Origin: Saussurea involucrata
Lineage: Eukaryota; Streptophyta; Magnoliopsida; Asterales; Asteraceae
Direction: 5' to 3'
Length of the DNA stretch: 64,000 bases
Assembly (NCBI GenBank): GCA_033807775.1
Contig: CM066313.1
Coordinates: 85,189,484-85,253,483, forward strand
Below, in pieces: positions 34,839-46,755 of the stretch (position 1 is its first letter; every line of letters starts with the position of its first letter). Below the pieces are notes generated by a model. That model saw only the letters and a list, made by a program, of their open reading frames with translations, made no database searches and was not told the DNA's origin. A program made the translations under genes and the position numbers.

Positions 34839-37120
34839 TGTAACAACCCATATTTTGTAAGTTGAAAGTGTTGTGTCTAAAAGGAAAAGAATGAAAGTTT
34901 GGACTAAGAGACTTATTTGCAATAAGTGAAAGTTATAAAAGGGTCCAGAATTTTAGGTCTTTGGCTACTGATCATTCTCTTGGTTTTGGGTGGCGGCTGA
35001 GAAGAAATCGAGAGCAGGCAGCGAAATCGTGAAGACTCCATTTGGTAAGAAAAACCTCCAACCAATGTAAATTCTTGCTTAGTAATTAGCTTAATAATTT
35101 AGAGTTCTAATCATATTCAATGTTGTGGGTTGGGATTTTTGTAATAAGAACACTCTGATGAAGTGTTAACCTGTTAATTGGATTGCCAATCAAATGAAAC
35201 CAATCAATTAGGGATTCTGCTGCTAAGGAGTAGTACGAATCACATTTGGGTAACAATGTTTGATAGAAAAACCTCATTAATTGGAGTGTTGGGAAAGTTT
35301 TCAAGTATAGAATCAGGTGAGATTCGTCCCTGTTCGCAAGTCGCTAGGTACCGGGACCCAAGGGTCGGTACCGGAGGTCGCCGATATTGGAACCCAAATG
35401 GGAGTACCGGAAGTCGTGATTGCGGGACTTGGGTTGATCGCCGGGACTAGGAGACTACCGGGACTTGGTTGTTTAAAAGGATACCGGAGCTTAATTTTTA
35501 AGCAAGACCCGGTGTGCTAATTAAAGTGTAAGTCGGTTGGCTTAGTAGTATTAAATTGTGGACTTGACACATGGATCTCATCAGGAAAACGTAGATGGGC
35601 TTAGGATTGGACCGATTTAATTATTGTGGGACGCAGGTTTTTTGTTTTTGAGATGAAATCTAAAATTTGACTTCGTTATGGATCAGATAAAGAAATTGAA
35701 TGGATTTAAAGGTTGGGATGTGTGTGTGCTTAGTATGAACCGTACACTGTACACACATGGCAATCCAGCAGCTACAATTCTCTATATCAGCCCACGTGGT
35801 CCATCCTAATAGTATTGGAATTTAGTAGTTTTCTTGGAGCATCATAATTGTTTGTTATCATGGGTCACGTGGCTTGTAAGGGTTTGTATTGTCAAATCCA
35901 TTTTTGTAAGGCCAAAGTCCTTGGTATTTAGTTAAGTATAAAATTTAAGTTTTGGGTCTAAATCCATGTGTATTAATTAGTTGGACTTTGACATTTAGCG
36001 ATCCGATAACGTTTCATTAGAGTCCGGTAATTTATGTCTTGGGTCGGTAAGAAAAGTCCAAATGTTTTGACATTTGGACTAGAAGTGTAACCTACCAACT
36101 TGGATGAATTTGGGTTAAATTAGGGAGCAAGCTCGAGTATTAATTGTTAGATTTACGAGTACGTTTCCTACAATTTTAGGTGTTTCACCGAGAGGTTGGG
36201 AGCGTAAGTGAGAAGTCTTGAGGCGAGAAGTTGCGAAAGCGCCAGGTGAGTTTTTCTAACTAAAATACGTGTTTGTGCGTGTTTTTCAAGGAAAGTTGTT
36301 ATGTGGAAATACCCGGTTGTTTTACATGATTCTTACGTAAATGAACGTTTATTATTTCACAGATCAGGGTATGTTTATGAACATGATTTATTTACCAGTT
36401 TTACGAATGTTTTCTCATGAAAATTATGATCTACGGAAAAGATTATTCAGCAATGAAACGAATTGTAAAGTGTATTATAAATCCCATGTTTTATGACTAT
36501 GATGGTCTATGTGAATGCTATGTGGAGTCGGTCTGCACTGTGGGATCAGAGATAGATCATCGGGTTCTGACGATCCCTTGGATATGTATGACAGACTGGT
36601 AGGTTGGAATTCGTTTCCTCCTATTTCGAGTAGAGTGGAGTCTGCGTAGGCTCCGGGAAGGGGAGTCTGCGTAGGCTCAGGAAGAGGCGAAAAGGGAACC
36701 TGCTGGGACCCCGATCGCGGAATGTTTATGTGATCCATCACACAGTGCAGTACCTTGAATGATGTTTATGTGAAGAATGTGAACTGTTTTATAAATGATT
36801 TTTTATAATGTTGAGGTACACTGTTTATGGAGGGAACTCACTAGACCTCATGGTCTAACCCTCACTTTTCAAAACTAAAACCTTTTCAGGTAAGCAATTA
36901 GTAGAAGGCTTAGGTAAGTGAGCAAGAGCAAGATAGGGGACAGATGCAGCTAGAGACATTACAAGTGCCACGTGTGGCAGTTAGATTATTCTCAGTTGTG
37001 TATAGGTTGTTTTCGCCAACCTTAGTTTGTGATTACGGTAAAGGAAAATTTTGGGACCCAGATTTGTAAATTTTATGACTTAATACTATGTTTGTCCTGT
37101 TGTATTTTTGGGATGTTACA
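34839..37120 (+). repeat. 3' LTR of Gypsy-C (2282 bp)
   Basis: It runs from TGTAACAACCC to GGGATGTTACA. It matches the left LTR with scattered substitutions and lacks the hAT and the 20-bp duplication. The CCGG/GGGACTTGG array lies at about 35345-35470 and the AGACC-TCAT-GGTCT hairpin near 36844-36858. The empty hAT site is near 35733-35740. Confidence 0.9.
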
Positions 37121-38273
37121 CGGGTTTACACCCCCCTAAATCTAACCGCAAGTGTACGAGTCGAATCAAGTAATAGTATTGAAAGTACGAGTATCGAACA
37201 CATGGAACTAGGAACTAAGTATCACAATGACTATAAGATCTATTAACTGAACAGTCGGAAATTCTAAGGTTTTCACATACAAACACTTGACTCGAAACAA
37301 TTACCAGCTAATCCCTTTAATGAATACCCAATCTCTAAAATCACCGTTGTTCTTTCTCAAGCAACAACGGGTTTTATTTTGAAAGCACAAGTTTTATCTA
37401 TCGATCTCAACCTATGGAATTCAAAACACATTCACTCAAGATTTCAACAGGACTAAGGCTTACTTGGTATATCTCTATCCAATTTCTCACCTTAGGCATG
37501 CAATTCTAATTCTAAGTAACAATTAATTCTCTCGAACTCAATTGCTAACAAACAATTCAGATGTAAATTGGCCAAACTCACAAAAGCATTAAAATCTAAA
37601 TCACATGCTTCATTAAAATAGGAAAATTTGATAAAAGCTTCAATTCAAATGTTCATATGCTTAAACCAAATTCATTCCAACCCCCAACATCTAAAGATTA
37701 GTTCATGTTGGTGGTGGACAAAAACTCAAGAAAAAGAAGAGAAATAGCATGTGCAAACACAGTGATCGTGAACGTGGTGAATGTAATGGTGAACTCCCTT
37801 CTCTCGGCTCTAATACAGTTCTCGTTGTGAACTCCTCCTCAAACCGTCCTCTATCGTGGCTCCAAAGTCTCCGAAAAGCCTCTGAAAATCGCCCCTCCAC
37901 AGTCTGCCGTCGTCCGTGTGCGAATGATAACCTAAAATCCGGAAAACACCAAATATGAAGCTGGAACAGAGGGGTGCGCGGTTTAGGCCGCGACTTGTAA
38001 ACCGCGTGATAAACTGCGCTGTTTTCTAAAGTGCTCCGGGTCAGGTTCGGTTCATGGTTCAGGCACGGGTCTTGGGCTTGGATCTCGGGCTTCCGTTGGG
38101 CTTCGTTTTGTACTCGTTTTGGGCTCTTTCCGCTTCTTTTCTCGATGATTGTCGCCTTTTAGATTACCTGCACATATCACTCGATAAACCATAAAATTTC
38201 CGCCTTTTTGCTAGAACATCAGCCAATCTCATTGGTTTGAGAACCGAAAATAACGCCAAAAAGTGGCGTTATC
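37121..38273. repeat. Unclassified repeat-like sequence
   Basis: About 1.15 kb between Gypsy-C and Sire-B has no convincing ORF. The left part (ACCGCAAGTGTACGAGTCG...) and the AGGCATGCAATTCTAATTC stretch near 37494 look like the non-coding part of a plant LTR element; I cannot assign the family. It ends with an 8-bp-stem hairpin (38250-38272) exactly where the Sire-B coding sequence begins, so it is probably the inserted element that truncated Sire-B. Confidence 0.4.
38250..38272. repeat. Perfect hairpin at the Sire-B junction
   Basis: ATAACGCC (38250-38257) and GGCGTTAT (38265-38272) form a perfect 8-bp stem around a 7-base loop. It stands at the boundary between the unclassified repeat and Sire-B. 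Confidence 0.7.
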
Positions 38274-38274
38274 A

Positions 38275-38739
38275 GTAACCCATCCCTTTAATTCTAAGAA
38301 CAAGATCCCTGGATTCATTCAGCGGTCCATTCCTAGCATCAAAGTGGATATTATTGGTAAGAAATCAGAAGAACTGATAGTTCCTCCCATTTCCAATGCC
38401 AAAGGTATACTTGGTGCTGGCCCTGCTCATTTAAAACTAATGGCTCAGTATGCAAATGGTCCTAAAGCTACTTTTAGTTATAGGAAATGTTATCACTGTA
38501 GACTTACAAATCATATTGCTAGTAAGTGCCCTACAGACACCAAAGCTGAAAAGATAGCTAAGGTGAATATCAATGCCCCCAGGGCAAAGAAGACCACCGA
38601 GGTTAAGAAATTAACCAAAGTGAAGACTGACACCAAAGATGAATCTTCAAATGCCGCGAAAATTGCTGAACCTTCCACTTCCTCTACCACCACTGACAAA
38701 TCAAAACCCAAAATGAAATGGGTGCCCAAGTCAAACTAA
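38275..38739 (+). pseudogene. Sire-B gag, C-terminal fragment
   Basis: This is the last about 155 codons of gag, open to a TAA at 38737-38739. It contains one zinc knuckle of altered type (CYHCRLTNHIASKC, about 38490-38530), then a Lys/Thr/Ser-rich tail ending WVPKSN, just as Sire-A gag ends WVPKSL. The 5' end is cut at the repeat junction. As in Sire-A, pol begins in another frame overlapping the gag stop. Confidence 0.8.
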
Positions 38740-41739
38740 TCTTCCTTGTTTTGCAGGTTAAGAAGGGTATCTGGTATCTCGATAGCGGATGCTCTAGACA
38801 CATGACTAGTAAGAAGAACCTGCTCACTGAATATAAGGAAGAGAAGGGTCCCTCTGTGACCTTCGGTGGAAATGGAAAAGGCTATACCCGAGGGTTTGGT
38901 GTACTCTCTAATGGTACAACAACCTTTGGAAGAGTTGCATATGTTGAAGGACTGAAGCATAAGTCAGCTATGTGACAAGGATAACAAAGTGATCTTCACT
39001 AAGGAATCCTGCTTTGTCACTGACAAAAATGAGAAGATAGCTCTCAGCGGTTATCGTATGGAAAATGTTTACGTAATAAACATGGACTCTACAACCACTG
39101 AGAACTCTTGTTTCTTCTCAAAAGCCTCATCTGATGCCAACTGGTTATGGCATAAAAGGCTCTCCCATCTCAACTTCAAGACACCGAATACTCTTTCCTC
39201 TAAAGAGTTAGTCACTGTCTACCTCAGCACTCATACTCCAAAGAATCCTTATGTTCAGCGTGTGAGAAAGGGAAATAGACCAAAGCAAACTTCAAGTCAA
39301 AGCAAGTCTCCTCAGTGTCATCTCCTTTACAACTTCTCCATATGGATCTGTTTGGCCCTGTTAACAAACAATCCATCGCTGGAAAGAAATATACATTGGT
39401 CATAGTTGATGAATTCTCTCGCTATACCTGAGTAATGTTTCTCCGTTCTAAGAGTGACACCCCTGAAGAACTCATCACCTTTGTTAGGAAAATGGAAGTC
39501 CTGAACAACATGACCATTCGCTCAATAAGGAGTGATCATGGAACTGAATTTAAAAACAGTTCTCTTGATTCCTTATTTGGAAGTAAGGGTATTTCTCACA
39601 ACTATTCTTCAGTGAGAACACCACAACAAAACAGAGTCGCTGAAAGAAGAAATAAAACTATCATTGAAGCTGCACGTTCAATGCTCAGCGATTCTCACCT
39701 GCCTACTCAGTTTTTGGCAGAAGCTGTTAACACTGCTTGTTTTACTCAAAACAGGTCGCTGATCGTCAAAAGATTCAAGAAAACAGCCTATGGACTTTTT
39801 CATGGGAGAAAGCCTTCTATCAGTTTTCTTCACATCTTTAGATGTCAGTGTTTCATACTGAACAACAGAGATGCCCTTGGAAAGTTTGATCCTAAGGCTG
39901 ATGATGGAATCTTTCTTGGATACTCTTCAGTCTCCAAAGCCTTCAGAGTCTTCAATCGAAGAAGACAAACTGTTGAAGAAACTATCCACGTCACCTTTGA
40001 CGAATCCCGTTCAGCGAACTCTAGACCTTCTGCTAATACTGAATAACTGAATCAATGGATGTTCTCTCATCTTGGTGATTCAGAAGATATTCCCACTCCT
40101 CATACTCATCCCGCTGAAGATGATGGTCCTACTATCATCCCAAGCATGCAGACTAGTGAAGCTGAAACATCATGGGTCTCAGCTGTTCCTATTAACACTA
40201 TGCATGTTTCTGAACCTTCTGTCTCAGACATACCATCTACTTCTCAGCAATCAGTGAATGAAATGACATCTGCACCTATTCCTCTCTTGGCTGAATTACC
40301 AGAAGTCGGCGAATCCTCATCTTCAGATCCTCCAGAAGTTCAGGTTGAGCCAATGACTCACGCTCCGGCTCAGCGATGGACTATAAATCACCCTATTGAA
40401 CAAATTCTTGGTGATCCAAACGCTGGGGTTCAGACTCGACGAAGTGCAGGTAATATTTGTTTATTTGTTAACTTTATTTCTCTGATTGAACCAAAGAAAA
40501 CAGATGATGCCCTCCAAGATCCGAACTGGGTCAGCGCTATGCAAGAAGAGCTGACTGAATTTGAAAGAAACAAAGTTTGGAATCTTGTTCGAAGACCAAC
40601 TGACAAGACAGTGATAGGCACTAAATGGGTCTATCGAAACAAGTTGGACGAACATGGAACTGTAACCCACAAAAAGGCTCGTCTTGTTGCTCGAGAGTGC
40701 ATGGTATGACACTCTCTCATCTTATCTCCTTATCGAAACATTTGAGCGTGGTAAAATCGACAAAACTCTATTTTTCAGGAAAGTAAAAGGTCATATCATT
40801 CTTGTTCAAATATATGTCGATGATATTATATTTGGTTCTACTAACCCTGACCTTTGTACTCGTTTCTCTGAAAGGATGAAAGCAGAATATAAAATGAGTA
40901 TGATGGGTGAGCTAACATATTTCCTTGGTCTTTAGATAAAACAAAATTAAAAAGGAACTTTCATTAATCAGGGAAAGTATGTTAAAGATATGCTGAAGAA
41001 ATTTGACTTAACTCATAGTTTAGCTATGAAAACCCCTATGGCACCGCCGTTGACACTAAACAAGGATCCTAAAGGAAAATATGTTAATGTCACGACATAC
41101 CGTGGGATGATCGGCTCCCTACTGTATCTTACAGCTAGCCGACCTGATATTATGTATGCAACCTATTTGTGTGCACGATATCAAGCTGAACCTAAGGAAT
41201 CTCACTTGATCGTTGTAAAGCGAATCTTTCGTTACTTTAAGGGTACTCCTAACCTAGGTCTTTGGTATCCCAGAAGGCTGTCAGATAGTGATTTTGCAGG
41301 ATGCAAATTGGATAGAAAAAGCACCACAGGAGGCTGTCAGCTCCTGGGTGGAAAGCTGGTGAGTTGGACAAGTAAGAAGCAAAACTCAGTATCCACCTCA
41401 ACTGCTGAAGCTGAGTACGTAGCTTCTGGAAGCTGTTGTTCTCAGGCCTTGTGGATGAGAAATCAACTACTGGACTATGATCTTTAGCTCTCGAAAATTC
41501 CAATCTATTGCGACAGCACTAGTGCCATCGCTATAGCCAACAATCCAGTGCTACACTCAAAGACCAAACACATCGAAATCAGGTATCATTTTATCAGAGA
41601 TCATGTGATGAATGGTGATATAGAACTTTATTTTATCCCCACTGACTTTCAGTTAGCTGATCTGTTCACCAAGCCTCTTGATGAGACAAGGTTCAACTTT
41701 CTCATCAGCGAGCTTGGAATGCTGAACTTTGAAGAATAA
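38718..41739 (+). pseudogene. Sire-B Copia pol (multiple frameshifts, stops, RT deletion)
   Basis: Domains are readable across three frames: protease ([12 protein letters not shown], about 38770-38810); pre-integrase (WLWHKRLSHLNFKT near 39142-39185); integrase core (RSDHGTEFKN near 39530, PQQNRVAERRNK near 39620); linker; RT N-terminus ([11 protein letters not shown] near 40610). Then RT resumes at WYDTLSSYLL with YVDD near 40816, RNase H follows ([24 protein letters not shown]), and it ends LGMLNFEE at 41739. Damage seen: a small deletion near 38960, an in-frame TGA at 39429-39431 (Trp in relatives), TAA at 40044-40046, loss of roughly 260 bp near 40693 that removes the MDVKxAFLNG catalytic motif, stops near 40935 and 41487, and a small deletion near 41277. 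Confidence 0.88.
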
Positions 41740-42040
41740 AAACTTCAGCGGTTCGCATTTGATCAGGGGTAATAAGAACTTGTATAACCCTTTCTATCAT
41801 CTTCTCTCTGAACAAAAACGATTCGCTGATATCAAGTTATGTTTTCTCTTGCTCAATGACGTTCGCCTAGAACTGAGAGATTTCAAAACAAATTGCATCG
41901 CTGAATATCTCTTCCTTATCAGCGATACTTTGAAATTTCTAAAACTAACACTGATATTTCTATTCAGTGCTTCATATTTTCAAACTATCCCTGAGTTTTC
42001 AAAATCCTCAGAGACATCCTAAAATATGAAAGGACGTTTG

Positions 42041-42196
42041 TGACGTAATCAAACGGATAAACCCTGACACGTTCTTTTTCTGACACACGTTTGCACGTTT
42101 CGTTTCCTCATCCAATCAAATGCAAACACGTGTCTGTGTCATCATGAAAAACTTTTCCCGCTCATAGTTTTTCTCTCTCTACTCTCACTATATAAA
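42041..42196 (+). promoter_or_regulatory. Possible internal promoter upstream of the Sire-B envelope-like region
   Basis: In the pol/envelope-like spacer are TGACGTAA (42041-42048), a G-box CACGTG (42127-42132) and a TATATAAA box (42189-42196), in promoter order and spacing. A pyrimidine-rich leader follows. The arrangement parallels Sire-A and Sire-C and also the LTR promoters, which likewise have a G-box before TATA. Confidence 0.55.
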
Positions 42197-42311
42197 CCCA
42201 TTCGAGTTTATATTTTTTTTACGCGAACAACTTCTCTTCCAAGCAAGAATTACTGTTGCATTTTGAACTCAAGTTTCCATAAACTGTTCATCTTCTTCTT
42301 CGACAACAAAG

Positions 42312-42706
42312 GTTAATATTCTCATTATTTTCCAACATTAACTTGTTTATGATGTTATCTTTGTTTTCAAAAGATCAAACAAAAGAACCTTTTAAAATGA
42401 AATCATTTTCTTTTCATGATTTTATGAACACAATCTTCATGGTTGTTCTTCAAGTTTAAAACAAAAAATCTTAAACTTGTTCTACATATGTTTTTCCAGA
42501 ATCCTTATTTTAAAGAGAAAACTGAAAAATAAGACATTCACTATTTTGCTTGTCTATTTTACAAAACAAGAAAAACCCTAAATCTCCATTAAGACATCTT
42601 TTGTCTGATTCGAATGTGCAAAACTCTTAAAACATCTTATTTTGGAAAATCCTTCCACATTAAGACTGTATTCTTTATCTTTGCTCTTGGTTGAAATGAT
42701 AAATAG
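42312..42706 (+). other. Possible leader intron before the Sire-B envelope-like ATG
   Basis: AAAG|GTTAAT at 42312 and AAATAG|CA at 42706 bound an AT-rich stretch of 395 bp, and the ATG follows at 42709. The donor is weaker than in Sire-C. The call rests on AT-rich composition and the matching layout in Sire-C. Confidence 0.4.
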
Positions 42707-42708
42707 CA

Positions 42709-45700
42709 ATGGCATCTTCTACTGACGCTCCTACCCCCAAGTCTACTACTGCTGAGAAACTGAATCTCACCAAGGCTCCTCAGGTCAAGTTCAAACTTGA
42801 GAAAGTCACCTTCCAACACAACAACCACTATGCGCTTTTTGATTTTCCTCAGCGAAAGCAAGTCACACATCTGGATGATGATGTGAATTTTCTTAAAAAC
42901 CTGCTGCTTATCTATAGCCCTGACTACTGTACCCCTTGCCCATAAATTCCTTTTAGCTCAGTTCTGGTATACTGCCAGACGAGCTGAGGTTCCTTCACCC
43001 AAAGACCCAAAGAAACTCCTTGATGTCATCCTCTGTGACACCAAATATGGAACCACCAAAATCAACCCTGCTATTATCAGGCGTGCACTGAACCTCCTAG
43101 TCGCTACCAAAGAAAAACGCTTTGTTCCTCTCCCAAACCCCAAAAACCATGCTGCTGATAGGGAAACAATCATTGCATTTTTTGATGCAATGAAGTACGT
43201 GTGGGACTCAGGAAGAGATGAACAACCCGAGAAGAAGCTGACCGCAATGAACTTCCAAAATTCCAAGCGAGATGAACTTCATCTATGCCCACCTGATAAG
43301 CTGTATGACAGCGAAAACCGGCTCCTCTGACCAAGCCGCTCAACCTCAGCAAGTCATGGGCTATGCACTGCTGAAAGGTCTCCATGTTGACTGGGCAACG
43401 ATCATCTACGACGATTTGGCATTCAGGGTGGACATGGGTGACAGACCAACATGCGTTCCATACCCCCGGTTCATCAGCGCCATCTTTCTACAAGGACTCG
43501 GGGATAAATACCCAAAAGAGGGTGATCTGAGACTCTCTCAGGTTGGCCCTAAAGTGCTCGAATTCAGCCCCATGCCGAACGAGGTACGTCTCTTTACTCT
43601 CTTACGTTTTCTCAATCCTCCTTCTTCTACTTCTGCAGCTACTTCAACGGAAATCCTCACCGCTGATACCCAGGCTGCACCCTTCACTCCTTCTCGTAAA
43701 AGGAAACACTCAGCTTCCTAACTTGATTCCAAAAGGATCAAGAAAACCAAGGAGCAACCCCCTAAGCCTTTCCAGGCTGAAGACCTAGCGTCTGACTCTC
43801 AACAGACTATGCTAGATGATTTCGTGGTACGCTCTGCCACAGCTGATCAAGCCATCCCTTCCATCCCAACTTCAGCATCTCTAAACACTGAGGTTATAAA
43901 CTTGGAACTGAACCCTCCTCCTTCAGAATCTCTACAGACTTAAGTGATTCTCAGTGGATCCAACGCTGAACCCCGCACCCAACCAATCTTCTCAACCTTC
44001 ATTCCTCCCATCATTTCTTTGGACACTCCACCAGTTTTCCCCTCGTTCTCTGGAACGTCCGTCATCATACATGATTCAGCTACTGATACTCTACATATGA
44101 TGATGGATGCAAATTTAGGATCTGCAGGCACCTCCATGTGCCAAGGCACTCTCGAAGGTGACATGGAACACTACTCAGGTCTACGAGGTTTTGACAACTT
44201 CGCCAACCCGCCTGCAAGTATACACAAAATCCCAAACATTCCTCTCTTAAAATCCCAAACTTCTGAGCTTTCCTCTGTTCCTAAGTTATTTACTGTTACA
44301 GATCCTAATTTGGGAGATATTCAAAACTCCTAAAAGATCTGGTGACAAAGGTGGACTCTTACAACACCACTCTATCCACTAACTCTTCAGCGGTTATAGA
44401 CGCTGGAGAGAATCTCAAAACGCTAACAACTGAGGTCGCTAAGAAAGCCTCCAGTGCTGACATGGAGAAGGTTGAAGGTCATATTGGAAGCTTTGCTACT
44501 ACAATCGCTGACCACTCCACCGTCATCAACAATCTCAGCTTGGCGCACACCACCCTCTCTACAAACTTCACCACGCTGTCCAATGAAGTCACATCATTGA
44601 CGACAGCGGTTGGAACTCTTCAGGGTGAGGTGACTTCTGTCAAAACTGAGGTTGGCACTGTCAAAGACCTACTCCAACAAGTCCTTGATCGCCTGAATGC
44701 TCCAACTTGTGCTCCTTCGCATTTCCCTCAGGCTGATCGTGAGGATCTTCAAAGTCTCAATCCTGCTGTTTCTGGCCTAGAAGACAGAATCGCAGTGATT
44801 GAAACCTTCATGGGAATCACTGGCCTAGAAGACAGTGACTCTCATCCTGCTGCTGCTGACATTCCGTTTGCCTCCCCTACTCATCATGAGGAAGAGGGGG
44901 AGAAGAACGATGAAGGTCTTCCCCATAATGCTGAGGGGGAGACAAATGAAACTGTTGTTGCTGCTTCCACTAGACAACCTCAGGGAGTTGAAAACCCTGA
45001 AGGAACCGAGAAACCTCCCTCTGTATATGAGGGGGAGCAACTCGAAGAGCAACATGATGAAATTGTTACTTTTGTTACTACTCCTTATGCTGACGAGGAA
45101 GAATCTGATGAAGAAGATGAAGACGAGGAACCTGTCGACATCACTGATGAAGAACCATCATCATCCCCTAAAAACGATGATGATGATAACGATGATGACG
45201 ATTTCTTCTTCGTCCAGCCTATCAAGACCGCCTCAGCTCAAAAAGGGGTCATGATAAAGGAACCATCTAGGGAGACGACTAAGACAAAACCTGTAGCAAC
45301 CGAAGCTGATAAAGGCAAAAACAAAGGCCTTGCTACAGAAGGCAATTTGTCTATCCTTCAGATTAAGCCAGTTTGTCAGATACAATATCTCCTCTTCCCT
45401 TATACTGCATCCCTCCTCTACCCCTTCTCAATCTCAGTTCTCCTCTCCATAAAACCTCTATACACTTAACCATTTTCTTTTCTCTATCTCTTTCATCCCC
45501 AACTCTTCTAACTTAAACAATCGCTGTGTTTTAGCCAGTCCTCTCCCTTGTTTGAGGATCTAGCTGAAGGTTCTCTTGCTGCAACTCCAATAATCCCAGT
45601 CTTGGATCTCCCTGAGACTAATGAACAAGAAGAAGAGTTGCTCTCTCACAAAAACAGACCTTCCTTGGCTCCTCAAAAGCTAAGTGAAGAGGATCAGAAA

Positions 45701-46755
45701 AAGAGAGAAGCAACGATCAAGAAGCTTGAAGATCAGCGAATCATCCTTCCGCGTTCTAAAGTCACTCCTAAACCTGCTAAGATCAGACTAACAAAGAAAG
45801 AATTCGCTGATCACCTCGGAGCTGAAAGACTACTCGCTGAAAGAAGAGAAACTGAAGAAAAAGATAAAGCCTATGTCATTCAGCTTGTCCAACAATCAGT
45901 GAAAGACCCCGAACTGAAAAGGACTCCCATCGAAGTCCAACGTCAGTTATGGGAAGACGCCCAAAAGATCAACGAAGAGAAGACCAAGGTTTCTGCTTCT
46001 ACCTTGAAATGGTGCAAAGAAAAGTTGAACTTTCGATATCGGGCTGCCAGAATTAACAAAGTACACATCAAGGGAAGATCGACCATCAAATTTCTAGTTG
46101 TTGAGGTCAATATATTCAGAGAAAACGGTACCACGGAAACCTTCTATGCTGATGCGATCATGAAGTACGGTTTCTCTGAGTGGTTGGAGATTAGAATAGC
46201 CATTCAGCATTCACGTTCAAAATTCAAAGATCATGTCGAAAAACTTATTAATCAACAGATCGACTTGGTTTCTTCTGCTGTGGATATTCCTCCTTTCCTC
46301 CTAATCCAACTCTACAAAGAAGGGCCTATGCAAAGAAAAAGTTAAAACCTTCAGACTCAGGTCCTCCTATCCGGAACGAAACAGGTATTGGTTTCTCACG
46401 AAATGAAGTACTTGGTCCTGATCCTGATCTCTCAGTGCTTGACACCTCTCTTCCCCCTGGTGAACGTTTCATCCCTGGTAAAGTCTTAAGCGAACCTTAT
46501 GGTATCTTCTTTCAGGACTATGAAGGACGACCACACTTTCAACGAATCTCTGAGCTACCCATCACTCCTCTCGAACAACTCAGGGATCTCATCTACTGGT
46601 GCGGATTCAGAGATGATATTCTCGGACATTACATGAAGCCCCTGATCTTCAAAGAAGCACAAGAAAGGAAAAATAAGGGAGAAACAGTCCCTGACTGGAT
46701 GATCCCCACTACCAAGACCCTTGATGAGCTTCTCATGAAGGAAGAACCCTTCTAG
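42709..46755 (+). pseudogene. Sire-B envelope-like region (at least seven open pieces)
   Basis: A good-context ATG (MASSTDAP) opens a 78-codon frame that shifts near 42940. Pieces follow at 42944-43330, 43272-43721, 43722-43942, 43944-44333, 44342-45469, 45548-46345 and 46435-46755. The order matches Sire-A: an N-terminal ordered domain (SCMTAKTGSSDQ... VPYPRFISAIF near 43300-43490), a basic cluster (SRKRKHS near 43695), a Thr/Ser coiled-coil-like stretch (44342-44700) and a very acidic region (about 45090-45210). A C-terminal charged domain (about 45700-46300) and an aromatic-rich end follow. No signal peptide or membrane helix is obvious in the main pieces. Function unknown. Confidence 0.65.

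Larger units (their letters stand above)
24515..37120 (+). mobile_element. Gypsy-C: 12.6-kb LTR element without recognisable protein
   Basis: Two 2.3-kb LTRs (24515-29839 with a 3-kb hAT inside; 34839-37120), a tRNA-Met PBS (29842-29854) and a polypurine tract (34826-34838) define the element. The LTR starts TGTAACAACCC and ends GGGATGTTACA. Leader, polypurine tract and the last codons before it (GAATTCCGGGGATGG) relate it to Gypsy-A and Gypsy-B. The 5-kb interior contains a solo LTR and otherwise no long ORF, so it resembles a non-autonomous LARD-type derivative. Flanking 5-mers differ (TCAGT and CGGGT), so no TSD is seen. The two LTRs differ at many positions, so it is older than Sire-A. 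Confidence 0.8.

Noticed and set aside
37121..38273. Helitron
   Set aside because: A terminal hairpin is present but there is no CTRR end, no TC start and no insertion between A and T, so the evidence is too thin.
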